Source of the DNA: Candidatus Bathyarchaeota archaeon
Lineage (GTDB): Archaea; Thermoproteota; Bathyarchaeia; Bathyarchaeales; DTEX01
Assembly (NCBI GenBank): GCA_018396655.1
Contig: JAGTQF010000012.1
Location: forward strand, 1-34,860
Direction of reading: 5' to 3'
Length of the DNA stretch: 34,860 nucleotides
A program made the translations under genes and the position numbers. The first letter of the stretch is position 1. Every line of letters starts with the position of its first letter. This document shows, one piece after another, positions 7,345 to 15,315 of this stretch. The notes beneath the pieces were generated by a model. That model was not told where the DNA came from and ran no database searches. It saw nothing but the letters and a program-made list of their open reading frames with translations.

Positions 7345-7563
7345 TCACCTTGGTGGAGGCGATATCATTATAACGTTATCGCCCCTAACTATTATCAGGC
7401 CCAGCTCTTTAACATTCTCCGAGTCAGTAACATCCTCAGCTTTTTCGAGAACTAAGTTCAGATGCTGGTCGAATCCCTGGAGTCTTCCCCTTATACTCTT
7501 CCCGCCTCTAAGCTTTATTAACACTATTTTTCCAAGACTCTCCTCAAGTATTTGTGTTGCCAT
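7345..7563 (-). CDS. Sm-like archaeal RNA-binding protein (LSm)
   Basis: This 72-residue protein consists of one Sm fold. Sm1 is seen in [20 protein letters not shown] followed by [11 protein letters not shown], and Sm2 in [15 protein letters not shown]. Archaeal LSm proteins form heptameric rings that bind U-rich RNA and take part in RNA turnover and tRNA processing. ATG at 7563 is preceded by a GGGGAAGGT ribosome site. The gene leads the LSm-eL37 operon and shares a promoter region with the divergent PUA gene. Confidence 0.95.
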   Translation of the reverse strand: MATQILEESLGKIVLIKLRGGKSIRGRLQGFDQHLNLVLEKAEDVTDSENVKELGLIIVRGDNVIMISPPPR

Positions 7564-7612
7564 TTATCTTCAACCTTCCCCTGGATAGCTCCATCACACT
7601 ATGAGGAAGCGC

Positions 7613-7625
7613 AAATTTATATTTG
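7613..7625. promoter_or_regulatory. Near-symmetric box A shared by the divergent LSm and PUA genes
   Basis: The stretch AAATTTATATTTG reads as a TATA-like element on both strands. Its centre is about 26 bases before the ATG at 7645, the distance expected for a leaderless transcript of the PUA gene. On the other side it is about 56 bases before the LSm ATG, leaving a leader long enough for the visible ribosome site. One TBP-binding site may therefore serve both directions. Confidence 0.5.
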
Positions 7626-7644
7626 TTATGCTAATTTTTATCTT

Positions 7645-8169
7645 ATGAGCACTATTAAATATCGCTTCCCGCTTAGGGAGAGTGAAAGAAAGAGGTTTCT
7701 AAGAGACCTTCTTGAAAGGTTTGGTTTTGATGTTGGGCGAATGTTTGGGGATAGGCCCCAAATCGAGGTTATCGGGACTTTTGAGGATAGTGAGGTTTTT
7801 ATTGTGAATGGTAAGCCACTATTGTTGAGGGTTGGTGAGGACGTTATCCCGACATTAGTATTTGATGGTTTAATCGGTCTTCTTCCAAAGGTTATTATCG
7901 ATATGGGTGCTATCCCGCATGTATGTAATGGTGCTGATATAATGGCTCCTGGCATAGTTAGAATTGAGGGAGAATTTAAGGAGGGAGACTACGCTGTAGT
8001 ATTAGACGAGAGACATGGTAAGGCGATAGCTATAGTTAAAGCTCTCCTAGATTCTGAGAGAGCAAAATCTCTTAAGCATGGGAAAATCTTCAAAAATCTG
8101 CATCATGTCGGCGATACATATTGGAGGATTATAAGGGAGCTTTCCGGAGACGAAAGAGTTAAGACTTGA
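7645..8169 (+). CDS. MCT-1/Tma20-like pre-PUA and PUA domain protein
   Basis: This 174-residue protein matches the archaeal relatives of eukaryotic MCT-1/Tma20, translation-associated RNA-binding proteins linked to ribosome recycling and re-initiation. Residues 1-75 form the pre-PUA domain (RFPLRESERKRFLRDLLERF). Residues 80-160 form a PUA domain, with VIIDMGAIPHVCNGADIMAP, GIVRIEGEFKEGD and the conserved HGKAIAIVKA strand. ATG 7645 is chosen: it lies about 26 bases from a clear box A and gives the family's usual N terminus, whereas the upstream part of the frame overlaps the LSm gene. SepF follows about 50 bases later on the same strand. Confidence 0.88.
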   Translation: MSTIKYRFPLRESERKRFLRDLLERFGFDVGRMFGDRPQIEVIGTFEDSEVFIVNGKPLLLRVGEDVIPTLVFDGLIGLLPKVIIDMGAIPHVCNGADIMAPGIVRIEGEFKEGDYAVVLDERHGKAIAIVKALLDSERAKSLKHGKIFKNLHHVGDTYWRIIRELSGDERVKT

Positions 8170-8217
8170 AGGAACAAACATTTTAGTTGTGAAAAATTTA
8201 GGAGAGAGGGTTTATCC

Positions 8218-8592
8218 TTGGCGAATCCCGGCATAAGTAAAGTTATCGATAAGATAATTGGTAAGCGAAGGGAGAAGAAAGAAGAGATTAAAGTTGAGGA
8301 GAAAGAAGAAGCCCCCACCGTTACACTGACGTCTACCAGTAAAATCTATCTTAAAGCCTTACCTTTACATTCACCTGGGGATTTAGAGAAGATTAAGAGT
8401 GAGATTAAAGCTGGTAACATTCTGATAATTAAGATTGAACCTTCGCCTGAGAGCGATGTTGAGGACATTAAACGCGCCATCGGCGAGTTAAGCGAGTTCG
8501 CAGAGTCAATGGGCTGTGACATTGCTAGGTTAGGTGAGGAACGTATAGTTGTAACGCCCCCAACGGTTCAGATATGGAAGGAAAAGGGCTAG
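8218..8592 (+). CDS. sepF: Archaeal cell-division protein SepF
   Basis: At 124 residues this has the SepF layout. An N-terminal amphipathic helix (about 5-18, GISKVIDKIIGKRR) should bind the membrane, a charged linker follows (18-35), and residues 40-122 form the SepF core (SKIYLKALPLHSPGDLEKIK, GNILIIKIEP, AIGELSEFAESMGCDIARLG, ERIVVTPPTVQIW). Archaeal SepF is the membrane anchor of FtsZ, so the organism should carry FtsZ. The start is TTG at 8218 behind GGAGAGAGGG, about eight bases upstream. It follows the PUA gene and converges with FttA, with 13 bases between stops. Confidence 0.9.
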   Translation: MANPGISKVIDKIIGKRREKKEEIKVEEKEEAPTVTLTSTSKIYLKALPLHSPGDLEKIKSEIKAGNILIIKIEPSPESDVEDIKRAIGELSEFAESMGCDIARLGEERIVVTPPTVQIWKEKG

Positions 8593-8605
8593 AGAAACAA
8601 GATAC

Positions 8606-10522
8606 TCATCTAAGCTTAATTGTCTCTAAGATATCTGGCGCTATAGCATTAACCTTATATTTTCTACGCAGAAAATCGGCAAGGGCTAGGCACTTACTTC
8701 TCTCGCCGTGACATATAATTATGTTCTCCGGCTTAGGCGATATCCTTCGCAAATAATTTATTATCTGCCTTCTATCCGAGTGTCCAGAGAAACCTTCAAC
8801 CGTATGAACCTTTAAGCCAACCTTTATAACCCTAATTTTTCCCTCCTGGTCTACTATTGAGACTTCCTGCGCACCTTTCTGAATTCTACGGCCTAATGTT
8901 CCCTCAATCTGATAGCTGACGAATATCAGCGAGTTCCGCTCATCATGCGCCAGATTCTGGAAATAGTCTATTACTGGACCTCCTTCGAGCATGCCGGCTG
9001 TAGCCATTATTATGCATGGCTCACCCTCAATTATCTCGCTCCTCGCGCTTGGATGTTCAACAATCGTGAAATACTCGGACTCAAAGGGGTTTATGCCCTC
9101 GTTAATTATCTTGTTGCGGACTTCTCTAGAAAGATATTCTGGATAAGCCATATGTATGGCCGTTGACTCTGATATCATGCCCTCAATGAAGACCGGAGCC
9201 TCCTTAAGCTCACCACGTCTCATATACTCGTCTATAACAAGCATTATCTCCTGTGCTCTACCAACAGCTGGCACTGGAATTATTGCCTTTCCACCTCTCT
9301 CCAAGGTCTCATTGATTATTGAGACCAATTTTTTCTCCGCGTCTGCCCTTGAGGGCATAACGTCTGTTGGCGCACTATACGTGCTCTCAGTTATGATGGT
9401 CTCAACCCTCGGAAACTCTGTTGCTGAGGCTTCTAGTAGCATTGTCCTACCATACTTAAAGTCTCCAGTATAAACTATATTGTGGTATCCTTCGCCTACG
9501 TGTAGGTGCACTATTGATGAGCCAAGTATGTGCCCGGCATTATGCAGCGTCAGCCTTATGTCTGGCGCTATATCTGTCACTACACCATAGCGCAGCGGAA
9601 TAGTGTGCAATACCACCTCTCGAACATCTTTCTGGTCGTATGGTAATGGAGCGCCTTGCTTAGATAAAACATCTAAGTAGTCGAGCTGTAGTAGGGTCAT
9701 TAGGCTGAGGTTTGGAAGCGAGCAGTAGACCGGACCATCATAGCCATATTTAAAGAGGTATGGTAGGAAACCACAGTGGTCTAGGTGCGCATGGCTTATA
9801 ACAACAGCATCCAAGGATTCTATGTCGAACTGCGGCGCGTCAAGTCTTGGAAATGCTTCGAAGGGTTTTGTTGAGCCAGGGTTTATGCCACAATCTAGTA
9901 GGACTTGGCTTTCTCTCGTTTGGACTAGGATTGCCGAGCGTCCAACCTCCCTAGCTGAACCAAGCATCGTTATTCTTACGTCGCCAATCTCATATAATAA
10001 TGGACGGAATATCCTCTCGCCAACGTTACGGAGTATTCTCTCCCTTTCTTTACTGCTCGCATATAAAGAGTGCTCAATATGAGCCATTATCTTTGAGGGT
10101 TTAGGTGGGCTTCTTATTGCTCTAGGCCTCCATTTTGTTCTAAGTATTATCTCCTGAAGTGTCGCTCCATTCTTTCCTATAACGAGACCCGGCTTTTTAG
10201 CTTCTATCACAACCTCTCCTAATGGCGGGTCAAATATTATGCTTGTAATCTCGGCCTCTTTCGGCACAATCTCATATATTATCTTCTCAGCCTCTTTCTC
10301 AGGAAGCCTCACTGAGGGGTCTGAGCGCGTAACGATTCTCTTTTTTATAAGATTGACTATTTTTGTGATTATCTGCTCCTGCTCTATTAGTACCTCCGGT
10401 CTTTTTGCGTATACTGCTAATGCTGGGCCCTCGAATTCTATGCGTGTTATCTCAGCCTCTTTTGGAATATGCTCAAGTATTATTTGTCTGATTTCGGCTT
10501 TACTCTTATCGATAGATGGCAA
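8606..10522 (-). CDS. fttA: Transcription termination factor FttA (aCPSF1), KH-beta-CASP ribonuclease
   Basis: About 638 residues. FttA/aCPSF1 is the archaeal relative of CPSF73; it cuts nascent RNA at U-rich sites and ends transcription. Two KH-like domains fill the first ~145 residues (counted from TTG 10528), with the RNA-binding GKNG loop at 118-121. The metallo-beta-lactamase core has GSAREVGRSAI, SHAHLDHCG (HxHxDH at 246-251) and GHILGSS. The beta-CASP part has IPVPAVGRAQE and GMLEGGP, and the final zinc residues are in GFSGHSD and ICHGE. TTG 10522 is preferred over TTG 10528 because GAGGAG lies seven bases before the former and only one before the latter. It appears monocistronic. Confidence 0.95.
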   Translation of the reverse strand: MPSIDKSKAEIRQIILEHIPKEAEITRIEFEGPALAVYAKRPEVLIEQEQIITKIVNLIKKRIVTRSDPSVRLPEKEAEKIIYEIVPKEAEITSIIFDPPLGEVVIEAKKPGLVIGKNGATLQEIILRTKWRPRAIRSPPKPSKIMAHIEHSLYASSKERERILRNVGERIFRPLLYEIGDVRITMLGSAREVGRSAILVQTRESQVLLDCGINPGSTKPFEAFPRLDAPQFDIESLDAVVISHAHLDHCGFLPYLFKYGYDGPVYCSLPNLSLMTLLQLDYLDVLSKQGAPLPYDQKDVREVVLHTIPLRYGVVTDIAPDIRLTLHNAGHILGSSIVHLHVGEGYHNIVYTGDFKYGRTMLLEASATEFPRVETIITESTYSAPTDVMPSRADAEKKLVSIINETLERGGKAIIPVPAVGRAQEIMLVIDEYMRRGELKEAPVFIEGMISESTAIHMAYPEYLSREVRNKIINEGINPFESEYFTIVEHPSARSEIIEGEPCIIMATAGMLEGGPVIDYFQNLAHDERNSLIFVSYQIEGTLGRRIQKGAQEVSIVDQEGKIRVIKVGLKVHTVEGFSGHSDRRQIINYLRRISPKPENIIICHGERSKCLALADFLRRKYKVNAIAPDILETIKLR

Positions 10523-10789
10523 TCTCAATCTCCTCGCTTTAAGGCGAATCCTATTTATTAAAATCCTCTTAGACTTAATAATTCAGTTCTATTTATTCCC
10601 TATCACCGCGCCCTCCCATGAAATACACATTAAGGGCGCATTACTAATATTTAATGAGATAACTTGGATTTAAATTGTTCGGAAAGATATAAAAGTCGCA
10701 AGTCTTCTTTTAGGAACACTTAATTATTTTAAGCCACTTTAATCCTAGTTTAGATTGCACTCTGCCACTCATTTAAGGCTGGGTGTCTC

Positions 10790-11854
10790 TTGGGATTAGG
10801 CGTTCATAGAATGCAGTTGCCTAGAGAGATAATTGTTGGAAGCGGGAGCCTAGATTTAATTGGCTCCATATGTAGCGATTTAGGCTTCACCAAGAGAGCT
10901 CTTATGATTTCTGGAGCGAGAACATTCGATGTGGCTGGCAGAAGAGTTAAGAGTATACTGCAGAGTGAGGGGCTAGAGGTTTATGAGCATATAGTCGCAT
11001 CTAGTGTTCCAACAATTGAGGATGTAAAATCTTCCGAAGAGAAGATAAGGGAGGTAAAACCGGAGGTTGTCATCGGTGTTGGTGGCGGAGCCAGAATAGA
11101 TATAGCAAAACTAAGCTCGGCCAATCAGGGGATTCCATTTATAAGCGTTCCAACGACGGCATCCCATGATGGGATAGCCAGCCCATTTGCCTCCATAAAA
11201 AAGCTGGATAAGCCATATTCGGTTTTAGCTCAATCACCAATAGCCGTAATAGCTGATACAAGTATCATAATTAAATCGCCATATAGACTTATTGCGAGTG
11301 GATGTGGTGATGTCATAGCAAAGTTTACTTCAACACGTGATTGGAAGCTAGCGCATGATAGGAGAAATGAGTATTATGCGCAATATACTGCAAGCATAGC
11401 GCTCATGAGTGCCCAGCATATAGTTGAAAACTCACACTTAATAAAGCCGAACTCTGAGGAGGGTGCAAGGGCTCTTCTCGAGGCTCTGGTTAGCTGTGGC
11501 ATAGCTATGGGCATAGCTGGAAGCAGTAGACCATGCAGCGGCTCTGAGCACCTATTCAGCCATGCCCTAGACCTCATAGCACCGAAACCAGCATTGCATG
11601 GTGAACAATGTGGCATTGGAACGATAATGATGGCTTTTCTGCACGGCTTAGATTGGGAACTCATAAGGGATACTTTACGTAGCATTGGAGCCCCAGTTAC
11701 GGCAAGGGAGATTAATATTGAACCAAAGTATATCATTGAGGCTTTAGTTACAGCTCAGAGGATTCGACCAGACAGATACACAATTTTAAGCGAAAAGCCC
11801 CTCTCATACGATGAGGCTAAAACCCTAGCTAAGGAGACGGGAGTGATAGATTAG
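10790..11854 (+). CDS. egsA: sn-Glycerol-1-phosphate dehydrogenase
   Basis: The 354-residue enzyme reduces dihydroxyacetone phosphate to sn-glycerol 1-phosphate with NAD(P)H, setting the stereochemistry of archaeal membrane lipids. Visible signatures are the N-terminal QLPREIIVGSGSLDLIG, the NAD-binding GVGGGARID (96-104), PTTASHDGIASPFAS (121-135), the zinc-site regions GCGDVIAK and GSEHLFSHAL, and LHGEQCG. The start is TTG 10790, with GGGTG shortly upstream; ATG 10811 is a shorter alternative, but family members often carry a few residues before QLP. A box A (AGATATAAAAG, about 10685-10695) lies in the 260-base gap shared with fttA. UPF0179 follows after three bases, so the two are cotranscribed. 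Confidence 0.95.
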   Translation: MGLGVHRMQLPREIIVGSGSLDLIGSICSDLGFTKRALMISGARTFDVAGRRVKSILQSEGLEVYEHIVASSVPTIEDVKSSEEKIREVKPEVVIGVGGGARIDIAKLSSANQGIPFISVPTTASHDGIASPFASIKKLDKPYSVLAQSPIAVIADTSIIIKSPYRLIASGCGDVIAKFTSTRDWKLAHDRRNEYYAQYTASIALMSAQHIVENSHLIKPNSEEGARALLEALVSCGIAMGIAGSSRPCSGSEHLFSHALDLIAPKPALHGEQCGIGTIMMAFLHGLDWELIRDTLRSIGAPVTAREINIEPKYIIEALVTAQRIRPDRYTILSEKPLSYDEAKTLAKETGVID

Positions 11855-11857
11855 CTT

Positions 11858-12313
11858 ATGAGCAGGACGAAGCCAATAATCACGCTGCTTGGCATCGGAG
11901 AGACTAAAATCAATGAAGTATTCGTTCATAAAGGCCCCGGCTCAAAATGTCCTCAATGCAAGTATTTTAATGTTTGTGTGAAGAATCTGGAGGAGGGGCG
12001 AGCTTACATAGTTGTTGGTGTTCGCGATAAAACCTTGAGATGCGAAATGTACAATTTAGAGATGCGTGTTGTTGAGGTCGTTGAGGCGGATATTCAAGCT
12101 TCCGTGGTTTCTAGGCAGGCTATTGAGGGTGCAATAATAACCTTTCGTCCACAGAACTGTAGTGAGCATGGCTGTGAAAACTTTATGTTATGTTCACCCG
12201 AATATTTAATGGAAAATGACCGATGCGAAGTTGTTAGAGTTTACGAGATGCTCCGGTGCCCCAGAGGTCTCCAGCTTAGGAGGGTGATGTTGAGGAGGGC
12301 TCCTCCCTCTTAA
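11858..12313 (+). CDS. UPF0179 family protein
   Basis: This 151-residue archaeal protein is of unknown function. It matches UPF0179 in ITLLGIGETKINEVFVHKG at the N terminus, the cysteine cluster GSKCPQCKYFNVC, and the second cluster NCSEHGCENFMLC followed by CEV. Six or more conserved cysteines point to a zinc or iron-sulfur site. It begins three bases after the egsA stop and so forms a unit with it. Its last 38 bases overlap the 3' end of the convergent FKBP gene, so the last ~12 residues (RRVMLRRAPPS) may be less constrained. Confidence 0.85.
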   Translation: MSRTKPIITLLGIGETKINEVFVHKGPGSKCPQCKYFNVCVKNLEEGRAYIVVGVRDKTLRCEMYNLEMRVVEVVEADIQASVVSRQAIEGAIITFRPQNCSEHGCENFMLCSPEYLMENDRCEVVRVYEMLRCPRGLQLRRVMLRRAPPS

Positions 12314-12986
12314 AGACTTCGATGAAGCGCACCGTTTTCTTTTCCGGAAAGAACTTTTGTATGTCCATGAAGATTCCGCGCTTAATAACCTGTATCCCCT
12401 CTATGAAGAAAGCTTCTTCAGGAACATTTATCGTGACGCTGTCCTCACCAATTTCTAGTGAGAACTTTCCAATATCTACTTGCGGTATTCTTCTGTGAAT
12501 TAGGGCCTTAATCTTCTCCTCAGTAGTCTCAATCTTCTTTCTCACTGTAACTTCATATATAAGCGTCTTGCCAGCTAATGGTGGATTAAAGTCCAGCTGA
12601 ACCCTTCCACCACCAATAGCCCGAATGGTGGCTACTTTACCATTAACCTCAACCCTCATCCCAACTCTTGGTGTAATTCCCTGCGCAACAAATCTTCTCA
12701 GCGGATACATCTTCACTTTCTCTGGGTCTCTATTTCCGAAGCCCTTCTCGGGTGGAATCTCAATGGTTGCCGTCTTTTCTAATTCCATGCTTTGTATAGC
12801 TTCTTCAAGAGCCCTTAGAACCCAGCCTTCACCTATAACAACAAGCTTCGGCTCATATACTCCACCCTCCTGGTATATGCCCTCTCTCCGTGAAACCTCC
12901 TCTATTGTTGTATCAAAGACTTCACCGGTCTCAGCAACCCTAGCAACATAATCTATGAGCACGAAGTCCCCTTTCTCAAATGGCAA
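12276..12986 (-). CDS. FKBP-type peptidyl-prolyl isomerase (SlyD-like, long archaeal type)
   Basis: The ~236-residue protein has the long archaeal FKBP layout: an FKBP domain interrupted by an insert-in-flap domain, followed by a C-terminal domain. The FKBP parts are KGDFVLIDYVARV, ETGEVFDTT, VVIGEGWVLRALEEAIQSME and IEIPPEKGFG. The insert has GMRVEVNGKVATIRAIGGGRV, and LDFNPPLAGKTLIYEVTV is the returning strand. The C-terminal part (from about 160) is found only in long archaeal members. It should act as a cytoplasmic folding helper. TTG 12986 is chosen because GAGGTG lies six bases upstream and it gives MPFEKGDFVLIDY, the usual family N terminus; TTG 13019 gives 11 more residues. It overlaps UPF0179 tail to tail. 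Confidence 0.92.
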   Translation of the reverse strand: MPFEKGDFVLIDYVARVAETGEVFDTTIEEVSRREGIYQEGGVYEPKLVVIGEGWVLRALEEAIQSMELEKTATIEIPPEKGFGNRDPEKVKMYPLRRFVAQGITPRVGMRVEVNGKVATIRAIGGGRVQLDFNPPLAGKTLIYEVTVRKKIETTEEKIKALIHRRIPQVDIGKFSLEIGEDSVTINVPEEAFFIEGIQVIKRGIFMDIQKFFPEKKTVRFIEVFKREEPSSTSPS

Positions 12987-13054
12987 CCCAAACACCTCAG
13001 CCAGTAGATTAGAAACCAAAAATGCAAACCTTACTAATTAAGTTTTTCATGGTT

Positions 13055-13738
13055 TTAGAGTTTTATCGTTTTAAGCTCAACATTTAAACCATCCTCATTA
13101 ATGTATATTATTGCGTAATTTCCCTGTCTAGCTGGTCCAGGATTAACTATCAATGAGCTATCTATCAAATCTTTCCCCTTAGCCTCATGTATATGCCCAC
13201 ATATTGTTAACAATGGTTTATGTTTCTCAATGAAACTCCTTATACTGGAGCTCCCAACGTGCATGCCCATAAATGTTCTATCAGTTCTGGTATTTTTCGG
13301 CGGAGAATGGGAGGCCAGAACAATGCTTCTCCCATGGACTCCACCAATATTGTTTAAGCATCTATCAAGTATTTTCGCTATCTCATTCTCACTCATCTCA
13401 AAGAATGTGTTGAATGGTGTTATTGGACTTCCACCAACGCCCAAAAAAACCAAGCCGCCTAAAACAGCTCCTGAGCCATGTATACATGTTACTCCCTTAA
13501 GGTTTATTTCCATGAGTGATGGGGGGTCGCAGTTTCCGGGAACGAAGAAGACTGGTATCCCTGCTTCAGCTAACGTCCTCAGAAGAGTCTCAGCCTGCTC
13601 TTTTGTGCCAAAGTTTGTTATATCACCACATACAACAATTAAGTCTGCTTTCTCCCTTCTCGCGCCCACCGCGAGGGCTTCAAATGCGGGTTTATAGCCG
13701 TGGAAATCCGTTCCGGCAAGCACTATCATATCTCTCAT
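13055..13738 (-). CDS. Calcineurin-like metallophosphoesterase coupled to HerA
   Basis: This is a 227-residue single-domain calcineurin-like phosphoesterase. All metal-site residues are present: D11-x-H13 (GTDFHG), D39 (CGDITNFG), N69 (PGNCDP), H144 (ASHSPP) and H182-x-H184 (CGHIH). The ATG at 13738 overlaps the HerA stop codon (ATGA), so translation is coupled. Small archaeal proteins of this type are close to YfcE/MPE phosphodiesterases and shorter than Mre11 (usually about 350-400 residues), lacking Mre11's capping domain. Its position at the end of a NurA-HerA unit suggests, but does not prove, a role in DNA-end processing. A plain phosphodiesterase role is the alternative. Confidence 0.88.
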   Translation of the reverse strand: MRDMIVLAGTDFHGYKPAFEALAVGARREKADLIVVCGDITNFGTKEQAETLLRTLAEAGIPVFFVPGNCDPPSLMEINLKGVTCIHGSGAVLGGLVFLGVGGSPITPFNTFFEMSENEIAKILDRCLNNIGGVHGRSIVLASHSPPKNTRTDRTFMGMHVGSSSIRSFIEKHKPLLTICGHIHEAKGKDLIDSSLIVNPGPARQGNYAIIYINEDGLNVELKTIKL

Positions 13739-15306
13739 GCATCCTGTAGGTGTAGCGGTAAAGCTGAGGACTTTCTTTCGTTCACGATTTGCTCCTCCAT
13801 CTTTTCCCAGGCACTCTTGGCAAATGCAACCGCTTTCCTCGGATACTCCTCAACGTTCACCTCAACTATTATTGGGAATGGTGTTGGAACTGCTAGTCCC
13901 CAGAGCATTGCCTCGTGGTCCGCTAGGCCGGGTAGATAATCCTTAAGCCTCTCTGAGCCATACTCTGTATATTCTAGGATTGCGTCTTGGTCATTCCCAC
14001 TCTTAAGCCTAAAGCATGCCACAGAATTACATTGGGAGATACAGCTCTTAATTACGTATGCTGGCCTTTGTGTCATGACTATTAAGCCCACATTATATCC
14101 GCCAGCTTGGCTTATCGTCTCAATCATTGATGCCTTAACCTCCGACTGGGCGCTTGACTCCCTCACTTCAACGCCCTTCTCCGGCGCGAAATACTGAGCC
14201 TCCTCAATAACGATTATGCACGCGAAGTCACCGTAATCCTTTCTCTTCATCGCATAGTCTCTTATCTCGTTTAGGATTCGACTTGCAGTTCTATGCTGAG
14301 CCTCGATGTCTGTGTCAACTGAGAAGTCTATTATCAGCGTGAAGTTGCTTTTTACCTCCTCAATTATGTCGAGCGGCTCACTCCACCGGTCTAGGAAGCC
14401 ACCCCTATTCTCTATAAGCCACTTGATGCTCTGGAAATACTTACTCTTGCTCTCCTGGGTTTTAAATATGCTCCCCCGCTCAATAACCTCATGAACTTTC
14501 TCCATTAAGCTTTTGCTCGTTAGCTTTTCGCCGTTTGATAGGAGAGCTCTGGCAGCCTCTAGGACGGCATCCCGTTCCCTACCCTTAAGTCCAAGCTTCT
14601 CAACAATTATTCTTGGGTCATTTATGGCTGGTGTGAATTTTGTGTAGGGTATTATTCTCGCGCCATACTTGACTAGGCTGCTATACTCACCCCTCCTATC
14701 AAATATTACGAAGCGGGGTCTAGGCTTGAGATTAGATGATTTCGCAACCATATTGATGATGAAGCTGGATTTCCCAGACCTGGTCATTCCAGCGACGAAC
14801 ATATGCCCCTTAGCGATGGCATTTAGGTCTATGTAGGCTGGTATATTTGTTCCCCTAACCTTCCCTATTTCAAGCATCAATGAATCTCCAGCTCCACCTC
14901 TAGATATGAAGAAGCATTGAAGCATCTCCTCACTTGGCTCATAAACGTAATCCCATGGTGAGGGCGCGACCTCCATTGTTCTCCATTTCCCCATCTCATC
15001 ATAGTATCCGAGAATCTCAGCGGATGCAATAGTATACTCAAGCCTCTTCCCATAGTCTGCTTTACGACCCTTCTTCCCAGCCAATGGCCCTATTCTACCA
15101 GTAACCATCTCTGGATTGTATGGTTGAACCTTAAATGTTCTGACCAGAACATATATTCCGGGCTTAAGGGGATGCTCAATAAAATAGAAGTGGTTGACTT
15201 TAACTTGGGCGTCCTCTGCGACAACAAATGTTAGTAGGTCATGTGTGCATCCGGATAATGCGCATCCAATAGGCTTTAAGCCATCCTTCAAAGCCATATC
15301 ACTCAC
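13735..15306 (-). CDS. HerA-family ATPase/translocase (first pair)
   Basis: This 523-residue hexameric-type ATPase has a HAS-barrel-like N-terminal region (to about 155), Walker A GMTRSGKSS at 173-181, Walker B IIVIEEAQ at 364-371, a sensor TQRP at 412-415 and the arginine-finger region FRLKSG at 432-437. HerA pumps DNA to drive resection with the NurA nuclease. It starts at GTG 15306, nine bases after the NurA stop, and overlaps the phosphoesterase by ATGA. It differs strongly from the other HerA in the window (487 residues, Walker A GSTGCGKSW), so the two are old paralogues and not a recent duplication. It is likely cotranscribed with NurA. Confidence 0.9.
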   Translation of the reverse strand: MSDMALKDGLKPIGCALSGCTHDLLTFVVAEDAQVKVNHFYFIEHPLKPGIYVLVRTFKVQPYNPEMVTGRIGPLAGKKGRKADYGKRLEYTIASAEILGYYDEMGKWRTMEVAPSPWDYVYEPSEEMLQCFFISRGGAGDSLMLEIGKVRGTNIPAYIDLNAIAKGHMFVAGMTRSGKSSFIINMVAKSSNLKPRPRFVIFDRRGEYSSLVKYGARIIPYTKFTPAINDPRIIVEKLGLKGRERDAVLEAARALLSNGEKLTSKSLMEKVHEVIERGSIFKTQESKSKYFQSIKWLIENRGGFLDRWSEPLDIIEEVKSNFTLIIDFSVDTDIEAQHRTASRILNEIRDYAMKRKDYGDFACIIVIEEAQYFAPEKGVEVRESSAQSEVKASMIETISQAGGYNVGLIVMTQRPAYVIKSCISQCNSVACFRLKSGNDQDAILEYTEYGSERLKDYLPGLADHEAMLWGLAVPTPFPIIVEVNVEEYPRKAVAFAKSAWEKMEEQIVNERKSSALPLHLQDA

Positions 15307-15315
15307 AACAGTCTT

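Noticed and set aside
9822-10673. Long + strand open frames opposite fttA
   Set aside because: They mirror codon bias of the fttA gene on the other strand and have no recognisable domain.
13055-13738. Naming the metallophosphoesterase Mre11
   Set aside because: It is far shorter than Mre11, lacks the capping domain and no Rad50 gene is adjacent.
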